Positions 8,277-17,558 of a stretch of 48,215 bases of DNA are shown here, piece after piece. Numbering within the stretch: position 1 is the first letter of the stretch; each line of letters starts with the position of its first letter. The position numbers and the translations under genes are program-made. A model generated the notes under the pieces. That model was not told where the DNA came from, searched no databases, and was given only the letters and a program-made list of their open reading frames with translations. This DNA is from Pseudomonas iridis (lineage in GTDB: Bacteria; Pseudomonadota; Gammaproteobacteria; Pseudomonadales; Pseudomonadaceae): positions 1-48,215 of the forward strand of contig NZ_JACXXO010000027.1 of assembly GCF_017980685.1 (NCBI RefSeq), given 5' to 3'.

Positions 8277-8610
8277 ATCAGGTGTCTCCATCGTTGCATG
8301 GTAGGGACGGCTTGGTTTCAGTGTCGCCATGGCAGTCATAACGATGGACGCCAAAAGCACCGCGACAGTTCGTTTCTTTGATCATGCTCGGCGACAGGAA
8401 GCTGCGCCGCCGATTGAAAATCACCGTCATGAAAAGGCCCGGGATTTAAACCCAAGTGTTTACGTTCGTGCGCCGCTTTTGCATTTCTGTGCGACAGATC
8501 CCGTTTCAGGGGTGCCGCACGGCAGCATTGCAGTGGTAGTTTGTAAGGGCATGTGTCCATGCGTTGAGACACTCTTTTACCAACTGCACTGCCAAGGAAT
8601 GCCCTTCGTA

Positions 8611-10350
8611 ATGAATTTCCCTTTCAAGAAACTGGCCGCCACCACGCTGATGCTCGCCGGTCTATCCGCCTTCATTGCGCCCGCGCAAGCCAACATCACC
8701 CCGCAGCAAAGCGCTGAAATCCTTAAGAGCTTCAGTGCCGACACGACTACGGATTTCCGGCAGTTCCTCGGCAGCGTGGCCAAGAGCGATCTGGCGAAAA
8801 CAGCCAGTATCGGTCCGGCCATTGGCGCCTTCCTCGACAGTAAAACGCTGACCGCTGAACAGCAAAACGAGATCTATCGCCTGCTCGGCATCTATGCACG
8901 CGTGAAGTACAGCGCGGCAGCCACCGAGACTCTGCGCGAGTTGGTGGAAATCCCCACCTTTCGCAAGGACGGCGTTGCCCAGCACGACAATCCGGAATTC
9001 ATCAAGATCGCAGAGAAGATCAAGGACCTGGCCAAGTCTTTCAATCTGAATTTCCGCAACATCGACAACCGCGTTTACGAGATTTCCCTCGAAGGTTCCG
9101 GCGATGAGGTGGTCGGCATTCATGCGCATGCCGATGTGGTCCCGGTGACGCCGGAGAACTGGGTATTGAAGGACGGTACTCGTCTCGACCCGTTCAAGAT
9201 CACTCTGATAGGCGATCGCATGTATGGCCGCGGGACCGAGGATGACAAGAACGGCATCGTGGTGACGATGTATGCCATGAAGGTGATCAAGGAAGAAAAG
9301 CTGCCGCTGGCACGTAATTTCAAGCTGTTGGTGGACACCACCGAAGAAACCACTGGCGACGCGATCCCCTACTACTTCGAGCGTAACCCGACGCCCAACT
9401 ACAACCTGGCGCTGGATGGCGGTTACCCGGTGGTGATTGCCGAGAAAGGTTACGGCACCGTCATGGCCAACTTTGCCAAGCGCAAGGCTGAGGGCAAAGG
9501 CGCGGAAATCATCTCGATGACCGGTGGCCTGGCGACCAACCAGATTCCGTCGGCGTCGGTCGCTACGCTGGTCACCGATAAACCTGCCGAACTGGCTGCC
9601 AGCCTGCAAAAGGCCGGTGACGAGTTTGCCAAGCGCAATGGCGGCGATTTCCAGGTGAATGCCAAGGTTGACGGCAAAGACGTCAAACTGACCGTGACCG
9701 GTGTGTCCGCGCACTCCTCCGAGCCAGAATCCGGGGTTAACCCGGTCGCGCGGATGCTGGTCTTTATCAATAACCTTGATGGCAAAGTCGCGTTCAAGCA
9801 CAACCACATCACCGACGCCGCGCGTTACGCCGCCGACAACTGGGGTCTGGATTACCTCGGTAACAAGCTGGGGGTCGGTTTCTCGGATTCCTTCATGGGG
9901 TCGCTGACCACATCGCTGACCTACGTCGCAATGGATGACAAGGCCTTTAAACTGGCGGTCAACCTGCGCGTGCCGAAAGGCAAATCGCCGGAAAAACTCA
10001 AAGCCGAAATCGCTGAGAAACTGGCGGCGTGGAGCAAGAAAACCCATGTTGCCGTTGCCTTCGATTATTCGATCGCCGAACCGATGTACCGCAATCCAGA
10101 GGGCGCGTGGGTCAAAGCGCTGCTGGCGGTGGCCACTGAAAATCTGGGCATGAAACACGAGTTCGGCACTTCCGCCGGGGCAACCTCGGTGCATGAACTG
10201 CCCAATGGCGTGCAGTTCGGTCTGGCCCGGCCAGAGGCTAAATACACCGGTCACACCGACGGTGAATTCAAGACTGTGGAGCAATTCCAGCTTGATCTGC
10301 AGATCGTGACGGAAATGATTGGCCGGATCGGTCAGTTGCCGAAGCTCTGA
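8611..10350 (+). CDS. Secreted M20-family metallopeptidase (dipeptidase-like)
   Basis: The 579-residue precursor has a Sec signal peptide (residues 1-27, ending APAQA). M20 motifs follow: HAHADVVP (zinc His and Asp), GRGTEDDK (bridging Asp), DTTEETTGD (general-base Glu) and a late HTDGEF zinc His. The AHSSEPESG segment lies in the lid/dimerisation domain. It probably hydrolyses di- or oligopeptides in the periplasm. AAGGA precedes the ATG at 8611 by 13 nt. An ATG at 8599 is too close to that site. The long open upstream extension (to 8329) has no signal peptide and is unlikely to be coding. Confidence 0.85.
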   Translation: MNFPFKKLAATTLMLAGLSAFIAPAQANITPQQSAEILKSFSADTTTDFRQFLGSVAKSDLAKTASIGPAIGAFLDSKTLTAEQQNEIYRLLGIYARVKYSAAATETLRELVEIPTFRKDGVAQHDNPEFIKIAEKIKDLAKSFNLNFRNIDNRVYEISLEGSGDEVVGIHAHADVVPVTPENWVLKDGTRLDPFKITLIGDRMYGRGTEDDKNGIVVTMYAMKVIKEEKLPLARNFKLLVDTTEETTGDAIPYYFERNPTPNYNLALDGGYPVVIAEKGYGTVMANFAKRKAEGKGAEIISMTGGLATNQIPSASVATLVTDKPAELAASLQKAGDEFAKRNGGDFQVNAKVDGKDVKLTVTGVSAHSSEPESGVNPVARMLVFINNLDGKVAFKHNHITDAARYAADNWGLDYLGNKLGVGFSDSFMGSLTTSLTYVAMDDKAFKLAVNLRVPKGKSPEKLKAEIAEKLAAWSKKTHVAVAFDYSIAEPMYRNPEGAWVKALLAVATENLGMKHEFGTSAGATSVHELPNGVQFGLARPEAKYTGHTDGEFKTVEQFQLDLQIVTEMIGRIGQLPKL

Positions 10351-10357
10351 TGCAAGC

Positions 10358-10385
10358 GTGGCGAGGGATCGAACTCCCTCGCCAC
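10358..10385. repeat. REP-like palindrome after the peptidase gene
   Basis: GTGGCGAGGG (10358-10367), an 8-nt loop and CCCTCGCCAC (10376-10385) form a perfect 10-bp stem. No T-tract follows. The sequence resembles a palindrome common between genes in fluorescent pseudomonads. The rest of 10386-10541 shows nothing clear. Confidence 0.65.
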
Positions 10386-10541
10386 CGCTGACAATCCCCC
10401 GCAACACTCTTCCAAAGCACTGCTTTCAACCGCCATGATGGGTAATGGCAAAGTGCCGGATGACAATTTTGGTAATAAAGCTTAACTTAGCGCGCCCCGC
10501 CAGATGGAAGGTCGGGTTTCAGCACTCAGTTAAGGAAAACG

Positions 10542-10889
10542 ATGGCAATGGTCTATTGTCGTGCTTGCGCCAAGGAGCTTCACGAAACGGCGCTCAACTG
10601 CCCCCAATGCGGGGCTGTCCAGCAGGCCCATGTGCCGCAATCGCAAGCCGAAACACCCTGGCTGGCCATCGTTTCACTGATCTTCGGGATTATCTGCGCA
10701 CTCAACCTGTTTGATGACTCCGAATGGGACAGTGAGACGATCCTCGGCGTGGGAGTTTTCTCCATCGCAGGTCTCGCTTGCGGCATCACCTGCCTCAACC
10801 AAAAACACTCAGGAAGAAACCTCGCGATCGCCGGCATTGTTTTGTCAGGCCTTACTGCGTTCGTTTTGCTCTGTCTATCGATTGAATAA
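10542..10889 (+). CDS. Zinc-ribbon membrane protein (DUF4190-like)
   Basis: The 115-residue protein starts with a CxxC...CxxC zinc ribbon (CRACAKE, CPQCGA). Two or three hydrophobic segments follow (about 43-60, 70-85 and 95-113), with a GRNLAIAGIVLSG stretch typical of DUF4190-like proteins. AAGGA lies 6 nt before the ATG. The function is unknown. It sits 15 bp upstream of a second zinc-ribbon membrane protein whose first 25 residues are nearly the same, so the two probably form an operon. Confidence 0.75.
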   Translation: MAMVYCRACAKELHETALNCPQCGAVQQAHVPQSQAETPWLAIVSLIFGIICALNLFDDSEWDSETILGVGVFSIAGLACGITCLNQKHSGRNLAIAGIVLSGLTAFVLLCLSIE

Positions 10890-10904
10890 TTTTAGGGAAA
10901 AAAT

Positions 10905-11357
10905 ATGAGCATGGTTTTCTGCCGCGGTTGCGCCAAGGAAATAAGCACCTTGGCCGTGGCTTGCCCACAGTGCGGGGCGCCTCAAGCAACCCAACAGTCC
11001 TATGCAAGTGGCCCAGCCATTACAACGGGTAACCCGTACGTCGAGGCGTGGAGAAACTACGTAGTGTTTCGGGGGCGCGCCACTCGCCGTGAGTACTGGA
11101 TGTTCATTCTGATCAACCTGGGAATCTCTTTTGGCATCATCGCTATTGATGCCATGCTGAACACCAAAGGCATGCTGTACAACCTCTACAGCCTCGCGAT
11201 ACTTCTGCCATCGATCGCAGTAGGTATCCGTCGAATGCACGACACCGATCGCAGCGGCTGGTGGTTGTTGCTGCCTATCGTCAACCTCGTGTTCCTTGCA
11301 CAAGACAGCCAGCCGGGGCCGAATCGTTTCGGCGAGAACCGTAAAGGCAACAACTGA
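10905..11357 (+). CDS. Zinc-ribbon DUF805 inner-membrane protein
   Basis: The 150-residue protein has an N-terminal zinc ribbon (CRGCAKE, CPQCGA) fused to a DUF805 domain: YVVFRGRATRREYWMF, IAVGIRRMHDTDRSGWW, then a PGPNRFG tail. About four membrane segments are present. AGGGA precedes the ATG. The role is unknown. The N-terminal ribbon is shared with the upstream gene, which suggests a swapped or duplicated module. A terminator follows at 11379. Confidence 0.8.
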   Translation: MSMVFCRGCAKEISTLAVACPQCGAPQATQQSYASGPAITTGNPYVEAWRNYVVFRGRATRREYWMFILINLGISFGIIAIDAMLNTKGMLYNLYSLAILLPSIAVGIRRMHDTDRSGWWLLLPIVNLVFLAQDSQPGPNRFGENRKGNN

Positions 11358-11378
11358 TACACATCAGCATCGCTGATC

Positions 11379-11408
11379 GAGACGGCCTTCATGGCCGTCT
11401 CTTTGTTT
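11379..11408 (+). terminator. Intrinsic terminator after zinc-ribbon operon
   Basis: GAGACGGCC, a 5-nt loop and GGCCGTCTC form a 9-bp stem, followed directly by TTTGTTT. It isolates the zinc-ribbon genes from mexE. Confidence 0.85.
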
Positions 11409-11468
11409 CTGAAATCCGTCCCCCTACAAGTAGCTGCACCTTTACTGGTCGCGTAAAACAGAATTGCC

Positions 11469-11485
11469 ATCAATCCGATTGATAG
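11469..11485 (+). promoter_or_regulatory. Distal regulator box upstream of mexE (probable MexT site)
   Basis: ATCAATCCGATTGATAG contains a perfect 7+1+7 palindrome (ATCAATC-C-GATTGAT). It is nearly the same as the box at 11531, 62 bp away centre to centre. The ATCA-N7-TGAT layout fits LysR-type sites. It shares the opening ATCA-N5 with the MexT consensus I recall (ATCAN5GTCGATN4ACYAT). Binding is inferred. Confidence 0.55.
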
Positions 11486-11530
11486 GTCCCTAACGAAAGG
11501 TGCATGCTAGAGGGCTCGCTCGGGGCTTAT

Positions 11531-11554
11531 ATCATTCCGAATGATAGTTACCTT
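11531..11554 (+). promoter_or_regulatory. Proximal regulator box upstream of mexE (probable MexT site)
   Basis: ATCATTCCGAATGAT is a perfect palindrome, followed by AGTTACC. It matches the recalled MexT consensus at ATCA, at GAT and at ACC with the right spacing. It abuts the -35 element at 11554, the usual place for a LysR activator. Confidence 0.6.
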
Positions 11555-11581
11555 TGCCTCATTCGATTCGTTTGCTAACTA
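11554..11581 (+). promoter_or_regulatory. Candidate mexE promoter
   Basis: TTGCCT (11554-11559) and TAACTA (11576-11581) are separated by 16 bp. Transcription would start near 11588, giving a leader of about 42 nt before the ATG at 11630. The two palindromic boxes lie immediately upstream. Confidence 0.5.
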
Positions 11582-11629
11582 TCCGCCGAGCATCATCCGC
11601 CCATCTTCAATACTTGGCGGATGCATTCC

Positions 11630-12883
11630 ATGGAACAGTCACTTAAACATTTGCGCTTCCCGTTGGCATTGCTGGCCGTACTGGTGATGAGCGCTTGCGG
11701 CAAAAATCCGGAAACCGCAGCCGCCCCGCCTGCTGCCAAAGTCAGCGTGGCCAAGGTGCTGGAACAACCGGTCAACGAGTGGGACGAATTCACCGGGCGC
11801 CTCGAAGCGCCGGAAACCGTTGATATCCGTCCACGGGTTTCTGGCCAGATCGACCAGGTTGCTTTCACTGAAGGCGCACTGGTGAAGAAAGGCGACCTGC
11901 TGTTCCAGATCGATCCGCGTCCATTCCAGGCTGAGGTTCGCCGCCTCGAAGCCCTGGTTGCTCAATCGCGCGCCAACGCCACTCGCAGCCAGAACGAAGC
12001 CGCCCGAGGCGAACGTCTGCGTGCCAGCAACGCAATCTCCGCCGAACTCGCCGACTCGCGTACCAGCGCCGCGCAAGAGGCCCGCGCCGCCGTTGGCGCA
12101 CTGCAAGCGCAACTGGATCTGGCCAGGCTGAACCTGAGCTTCACCCGCGTGACCGCGCCAATCAGCGGCCGCGTCAGCCGTGCCGAAATCACCGCCGGCA
12201 ACCTGGTAACCGCCGACACCACGCCACTCACCAGCGTGGTTTCTACCGATAAGGTCTACGCCTACTTCGACGCTGATGAGCGGGTATTCCTCAAATACAC
12301 CCAACTCGCCCGTCAAGGTCAGCGCGGCGCCACCACCCCGGTGTACATGGGTCTGTCCAATGAGGATGGCAATCCGCACCTGGGTCAGATGAACTTCATC
12401 GACAACCAGGTCAATCCGAAAACCGGCACCATCCGTGGTCGCGCGGTGTTTGACAACAGCGATGGCACTTATACCCCGGGCCTGTATGCACGCCTGAAAC
12501 TGGTAGGCAGTGGCACCTACGACGCCATGTTGATCAACGACGAAGCCGTCGGTACCGATCTGGGCAAGAAGTTCGTGCTGGTGATGGATGCGGACAACAA
12601 AACCGTTTACCGCGCCGTTGAACTCGGCCCGAAAATCGAAGGCCTGCGGATCGTCCGTAGCGGCCTGAACAAAGACGACACCATCATCGTCAAGGGCCTG
12701 CAACGCGTACGCCCTGGCTCACCGGTGACGCCTGAAGTCGTCCCGATGGCCAGCGAGCAAACCATCGCGGCACTCGCTCAACAACGTCAAGCGCTGGAAG
12801 CCAGCAACCTGCCTAAAGTCACGCCTGCCAAAGGCGCGTCCGGTTCGGTTGCGAAGCTGGCCGCTACGACCCCACGCGGTTAA
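11630..12883 (+). CDS. mexE: MexE, periplasmic adaptor (membrane fusion) lipoprotein
   Basis: The 417-residue RND adaptor has a lipoprotein signal (VMSAC, Cys23), a lipoyl/barrel-sandwich domain split by an alpha-helical hairpin (about residues 90-165), a beta-barrel, and the membrane-proximal domain. It starts MEQSLKHLRFPLALL like P. aeruginosa MexE. An ATG at 11621 is the alternative start. It links the inner-membrane pump MexF to OprN for export of chloramphenicol, fluoroquinolones, trimethoprim and quinolone-signal precursors (known for the family). It is the first gene of a three-gene operon; the gap to mexF is 15 bp. Confidence 0.92.
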   Translation: MEQSLKHLRFPLALLAVLVMSACGKNPETAAAPPAAKVSVAKVLEQPVNEWDEFTGRLEAPETVDIRPRVSGQIDQVAFTEGALVKKGDLLFQIDPRPFQAEVRRLEALVAQSRANATRSQNEAARGERLRASNAISAELADSRTSAAQEARAAVGALQAQLDLARLNLSFTRVTAPISGRVSRAEITAGNLVTADTTPLTSVVSTDKVYAYFDADERVFLKYTQLARQGQRGATTPVYMGLSNEDGNPHLGQMNFIDNQVNPKTGTIRGRAVFDNSDGTYTPGLYARLKLVGSGTYDAMLINDEAVGTDLGKKFVLVMDADNKTVYRAVELGPKIEGLRIVRSGLNKDDTIIVKGLQRVRPGSPVTPEVVPMASEQTIAALAQQRQALEASNLPKVTPAKGASGSVAKLAATTPRG

Positions 12884-12898
12884 GGGACGACAACTCCG

Positions 12899-15800
12899 AT
12901 GAATTTTTCCCAATTCTTCATTTCACGGCCGATCTTCGCAGCGGTGCTGTCGCTGCTGATCCTGATCGCCGGTGCGATTTCGCTGTTCCAGTTACCGATC
13001 AGCGAATACCCGGAAGTCGTGCCACCGACCGTGGTGGTGCGTGCAAACTTCCCGGGCGCCAACCCAAAAGTCATCGGTGAAACCGTGGCGGCTCCTCTGG
13101 AGCAAGCCATCACCGGCGTCGAGAACATGCTGTACATGTCCTCGCAATCGACCGCTGACGGCAAGATTACCCTGACCATCACCTTCGCCCTGGGCACTGA
13201 CCTGGACAACGCGCAGGTGCAGGTACAAAACCGGGTCACCCGAACCGAGCCGAAACTTCCCGAGGAAGTGACGCGCATCGGTATCACCGTCGACAAAGCT
13301 TCGCCTGACCTGACCATGGTTGTGCACTTGACCTCCCCGGACAAGCGTTACGACATGCTCTACCTGTCCAACTACGCGATCCTCAACATCAAGGATGAGC
13401 TCGCTCGTCTGAGCGGTGTCGGTGATGTGCAACTGTTCGGCATGGGCGATTACTCGCTGCGTGTCTGGCTTGATCCGAACAAAACCGCTTCGCGCAATCT
13501 GACCGCTACCGATGTGGTTACTGCCATTCGTGAACAGAACCGCCAGGTAGCCGCCGGCCAACTGGGTGCGCCCCCTGCCCCGACTGCACAGAGCTTCCAG
13601 CTGTCGGTCAACACTCAGGGCCGACTGGTCACCGAGGAAGAGTTCGAAAACATCGTCATTCGTGCAGGTGACGACGGTGAGATCACTCGACTTAAAGACA
13701 TCGCTCGCATTGAACTGGGTTCCAGCCAGTACGCGTTGCGTTCGCTGCTGAACAACCAGCCGGCAGTGGCGATCCCGATCTTCCAGCGTCCAGGTTCCAA
13801 CGCCATCGACATCTCGAATGACGTTCGGGCGAAAATGGACGAGTTGAAGAAAGGCTTCCCGCAAGGCATGGATTACAGCATCGTCTATGACCCGACGATC
13901 TTCGTGCGCGGCTCGATCGAAGCAGTGGTTCACACCCTTTTCGAAGCGCTGATCCTCGTGGTCCTGGTGGTAATCCTGTTCCTGCAAACCTGGCGCGCCT
14001 CGATCATTCCCCTGGTGGCGGTTCCGGTATCGTTGATCGGTACGTTTGCGGTGATGCACCTGTTCGGCTTCTCACTCAATGCCCTGTCGCTGTTCGGCCT
14101 GGTGTTGGCCATCGGCATCGTGGTGGATGACGCCATTGTGGTGGTGGAGAACGTCGAGCGAAACATCGAACTCGGACTCACACCGGTCGAGGCGACCAAG
14201 CGCGCCATGCGTGAGGTGACCGGCCCGATCGTTGCCACGGCACTGGTGCTGTGTGCGGTATTTATTCCGGCGGCGTTCATTTCCGGTCTCACCGGTCAGT
14301 TCTATAAGCAGTTCGCACTGACCATCGCTATCTCGACCGTGATCTCGGCGTTCAACTCGCTGACCCTGTCGCCGGCACTGGCCGCTGTATTGCTGAAAAG
14401 TCATGACGCACCGAAAGACCGCTTCTCCAGAGTGCTCGACAAGATCTTCGGCGGCTGGCTGTTCCGCCCGTTCAACCGCTTCTTCGAACGTGCCAGCCAT
14501 GGCTACGTCGGCACGGTGGCTCGGGTTATCCGCAGCAGTGGTATCGCGCTGATCTTGTACGCAGGCCTGATGGTGCTGACCTTCTTCGGCTTCTCGCACA
14601 CCCCGACCGGTTTCGTACCCGGCCAGGACAAGCAATACCTGGTGGCTTTCGCGCAATTGCCGGACGCCTCGAGCCTGGATCGCACTGAAGACGTGATCAA
14701 GCGCATGTCCGATATGGCGCTGAAACAGCCGGGCGTGGAAAGTGCAGTAGCGTTCCCGGGCCTGTCGATCAACGGCTTCACCAACAGCCCGAACGCCGGC
14801 ATCGTGTTCGTGACCCTGAAACCGTTCGATGAACGTAAAGACCCGAGCATGTCCGCCGGAGCAATCGCCGGCGCCCTGAACGGCCAGTTCGCGGACATTC
14901 AAGAGGCGTACATGGCGATCTTCCCGCCGCCGCCGGTACAAGGTCTGGGCACCATCGGTGGTTTCCGCCTGCAAATCGAAGACCGGGGCAACCTGGGCTA
15001 CGACGAGCTGTACAAAGAAACCATGAACATCATCAACAAGAGCCACAACGTGCCGGAACTGGCTGGCCTGTTCACCAGTTACACCGTGAACGTGCCGCAG
15101 GTCGATGCAGCGATCGACCGCGAGAAAGCCAAGACTCACGGCGTGGCGGTCAGCGACATCTTCGACACCCTGCAGATCTACCTGGGTTCGCTGTATGCCA
15201 ACGACTTCAACCGTTTCGGACGCACTTATCAGGTCAACGTTCAGGCCGAGCAACAGTTCCGCCTCGAATCCGATCAGATCGGTCAGCTGAAAGTGCGTAA
15301 CAACAAAGGCGAAATGATCCCGCTGGCGACCTTCATCAAGGTCAGCGACACCTCGGGCCCGGATCGAGTGATGCACTACAACGGCTTCATTACCGCGGAA
15401 ATCAACGGTGCGGCAGCCCCCGGCTACAGCTCTGGCCAGGCCGAAAAAGCCATCGAGAAACTGCTTCAGGAAGAACTTCCGAACGGCATGACCTACGAAT
15501 GGACCGACCTGACCTACCAGCAGATTCTGTCCGGCAACACCGCCCTGTTCGTGTTCCCGCTCTGCGTACTGCTGGCGTTCCTGGTACTCGCGGCTCAATA
15601 CGAAAGCTGGAGCCTGCCACTGGCGGTGATCCTGATCGTACCGATGACGCTGCTGTCCGCCATTACCGGTGTGATCATCTCTGGCGGCGACAACAATATC
15701 TTCACCCAGATCGGACTGATCGTGCTGGTGGGACTTGCGTGTAAGAACGCGATTCTGATCGTCGAGTTCGCCAAGGATAAACAGGAAGAAGGCCTCGATC

Positions 15801-16090
15801 CGCTCGCGGCGGTACTGGAAGCCTGCCGTCTGCGTCTGCGGCCGATCCTGATGACCTCCTTCGCGTTCATCATGGGTGTGGTGCCACTGGTGTTCTCCAG
15901 CGGTGCCGGTGCCGAAATGCGTCACGCGATGGGTGTGGCGGTGTTCTCCGGGATGCTCGGGGTGACCTTCTTCGGTCTGTTGCTGACGCCAGTGTTCTAC
16001 GTATTGATTCGTAACTTTGTCGAACGCGGCGAAGCCCGCAAAGCGGCCAAGGCGCACTCTCTTCAAAAGCCACTGGAGGCGCAACAATGA
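12899..16090 (+). CDS. mexF: MexF, RND multidrug efflux transporter
   Basis: The 1063-residue protein matches the length of P. aeruginosa MexF (about 1062). It has twelve membrane segments in the RND pattern, two large periplasmic loops, and the proton-relay aspartate pair in TM4 (GIVVDDAIVVVENVERN). It starts MNFSQFFISRPIFAAVLSLL. It is a proton-driven drug/H+ antiporter of the HAE-1 group and works as a trimer with MexE and OprN. It overlaps oprN by 4 bp (ATGA), so translation is coupled. It looks intact with no missing motif. Confidence 0.95.
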   Translation: MNFSQFFISRPIFAAVLSLLILIAGAISLFQLPISEYPEVVPPTVVVRANFPGANPKVIGETVAAPLEQAITGVENMLYMSSQSTADGKITLTITFALGTDLDNAQVQVQNRVTRTEPKLPEEVTRIGITVDKASPDLTMVVHLTSPDKRYDMLYLSNYAILNIKDELARLSGVGDVQLFGMGDYSLRVWLDPNKTASRNLTATDVVTAIREQNRQVAAGQLGAPPAPTAQSFQLSVNTQGRLVTEEEFENIVIRAGDDGEITRLKDIARIELGSSQYALRSLLNNQPAVAIPIFQRPGSNAIDISNDVRAKMDELKKGFPQGMDYSIVYDPTIFVRGSIEAVVHTLFEALILVVLVVILFLQTWRASIIPLVAVPVSLIGTFAVMHLFGFSLNALSLFGLVLAIGIVVDDAIVVVENVERNIELGLTPVEATKRAMREVTGPIVATALVLCAVFIPAAFISGLTGQFYKQFALTIAISTVISAFNSLTLSPALAAVLLKSHDAPKDRFSRVLDKIFGGWLFRPFNRFFERASHGYVGTVARVIRSSGIALILYAGLMVLTFFGFSHTPTGFVPGQDKQYLVAFAQLPDASSLDRTEDVIKRMSDMALKQPGVESAVAFPGLSINGFTNSPNAGIVFVTLKPFDERKDPSMSAGAIAGALNGQFADIQEAYMAIFPPPPVQGLGTIGGFRLQIEDRGNLGYDELYKETMNIINKSHNVPELAGLFTSYTVNVPQVDAAIDREKAKTHGVAVSDIFDTLQIYLGSLYANDFNRFGRTYQVNVQAEQQFRLESDQIGQLKVRNNKGEMIPLATFIKVSDTSGPDRVMHYNGFITAEINGAAAPGYSSGQAEKAIEKLLQEELPNGMTYEWTDLTYQQILSGNTALFVFPLCVLLAFLVLAAQYESWSLPLAVILIVPMTLLSAITGVIISGGDNNIFTQIGLIVLVGLACKNAILIVEFAKDKQEEGLDPLAAVLEACRLRLRPILMTSFAFIMGVVPLVFSSGAGAEMRHAMGVAVFSGMLGVTFFGLLLTPVFYVLIRNFVERGEARKAAKAHSLQKPLEAQQ

Positions 16091-17508
16091 GTCTGAAAGT
16101 CTTCCTGCCGAGTCTGCTGGTGCTGGCCCTGAGCGCCTGCGCCGTCGGCCCCGACTACAAGACCCCGGCGACGGAGGCGGCCAACATCACGGCCGCCACC
16201 GACGGCGCCAACGGTCAGAAGAATTTTGACCGTTCGAAGTTTGAAGGCATCTGGTGGCAGCAGTTCGACGATCCGACCCTCAACCAGTTGGTGACGCAAT
16301 CGCTGCAAGGCAACCGTGAATTGCGCGTGGCGTTTGCCCGCTGGAAAGCCGCACGGGCAATCCGCGATGACGCCAGCAATGACATCATGCCGACCATCAG
16401 CAGCCGCGCCAGCAGTGATCTGGCCAAGGGGCAAATCCCCGGCCAGACCACCGATCGGGTCAGCAGTGAACGCTACGACCTGGGCCTGGACATGGCCTGG
16501 GAGCTGGACCTGTTCGGGCGCATCCAGCGCAATCTGGAAGCCAGCGATGCCGATCAGCAGGCCGCCGAAGCCGATCTGTACCAACTGCAAGTCACCATGA
16601 TTGCCGAACTGGTGGACGCCTACGGTCAACTGCGTGGCGCGCAACTGCGCGAAAAGATTGCGGTGGCCAACCTGAACAACCAGCAGGAGTCACGCAAGAT
16701 CACCATCAGCCTGCGTGATGCCGGCGTTGGCGATCAGCTCGATGTCGAACGTGCCGATGCGCGTCTGGCTTCGGTCGAAGCCAGCGTGCCGCAACTGCAA
16801 GCCGAGCAGGTTCGGCAGAAAAACCGCATCGCCACCCTGCTCGGTGAGCGTCCGGACAAACTGACCGTCGACCTGAGTCCAAAAGACTTGCCGGCAATTG
16901 CCAAGGCCTTGCCAATCGGCAACCCGGGAGAGCTGCTGCAACGTCGTCCGGACATCCTCAGTGCTGAACGCCAACTCGCTTCAGCCACGGCGCGAATTGG
17001 CGTGGCGAAAGCGGACCTGTTCCCACGGGTCAGCCTCAGCGGCTTCCTCGGCTGGACGGCCGGGCGTGGTTCGCAGATCGGTTCCTCGGCGGCCAATGCC
17101 TGGGCACTCGGCCCGAGCATCACCTGGGCAGCATTCGATCTCGGCAGCGTGCGAGCGCGTTTGCGCGGCGCCGATGCGGATGCCGAGGGCGCGCTGGCGA
17201 CCTACGAGCAACAAGTGCTGCTGGCACTGGAAGAGTCGGAAAACGCCTTCAGCGACTACGGCAAACGTCAGCAACGCCTGATCTCGCTGATCCGCCAGAG
17301 TGAATCGAGCCGCAACGCAGCCGACCTGGCAGAGATTCGCTATCGCGAAGGCACCACAGATTTCCTGGTGCTGCTCGACGCACAGCGTGAACGGCTGAAT
17401 GCCGAAGACAGCCAGGCGCAGGCCGAAGTGGATCTGTATCGCGGGATTGTCGCGATCTACAAAGCCCTCGGCGGTGGCTGGCAGCCGGAGACGGTCGCCA
17501 GCAAGTAA
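16087..17508 (+). CDS. oprN: OprN, outer-membrane efflux channel
   Basis: The 473-residue lipoprotein of the TolC/NodT outer-membrane factor family has lipobox LSAC (Cys18) and the CAVGPDYKTP start typical of the family. Two repeats of the OEP domain follow, with the AELVDAYGQLRGAQLR and DLAEIRYREGTTDFLVLLDAQR helices. It is the exit duct of the MexEF-OprN pump. Its ATG overlaps the mexF stop. A strong terminator follows at 17559. Confidence 0.92.
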   Translation: MSLKVFLPSLLVLALSACAVGPDYKTPATEAANITAATDGANGQKNFDRSKFEGIWWQQFDDPTLNQLVTQSLQGNRELRVAFARWKAARAIRDDASNDIMPTISSRASSDLAKGQIPGQTTDRVSSERYDLGLDMAWELDLFGRIQRNLEASDADQQAAEADLYQLQVTMIAELVDAYGQLRGAQLREKIAVANLNNQQESRKITISLRDAGVGDQLDVERADARLASVEASVPQLQAEQVRQKNRIATLLGERPDKLTVDLSPKDLPAIAKALPIGNPGELLQRRPDILSAERQLASATARIGVAKADLFPRVSLSGFLGWTAGRGSQIGSSAANAWALGPSITWAAFDLGSVRARLRGADADAEGALATYEQQVLLALEESENAFSDYGKRQQRLISLIRQSESSRNAADLAEIRYREGTTDFLVLLDAQRERLNAEDSQAQAEVDLYRGIVAIYKALGGGWQPETVASK

Positions 17509-17558
17509 CCATTGATTGTTAAAGAGCTCCTTTGGTTGGCCGCAACCAACCAATTTTT

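Noticed and set aside
8662..10407. A 581-codon minus-strand open frame over the M20 peptidase
   Set aside because: It is antisense to a gene with signal peptide and complete catalytic motifs. Its composition is that of a shadow frame.
14072..16087. A 671-codon open frame on the minus strand inside mexF
   Set aside because: It is antisense to a complete, recognisable RND transporter, His/Gln/Arg-rich, and has no family features. It is a typical shadow of GC-rich codon use.
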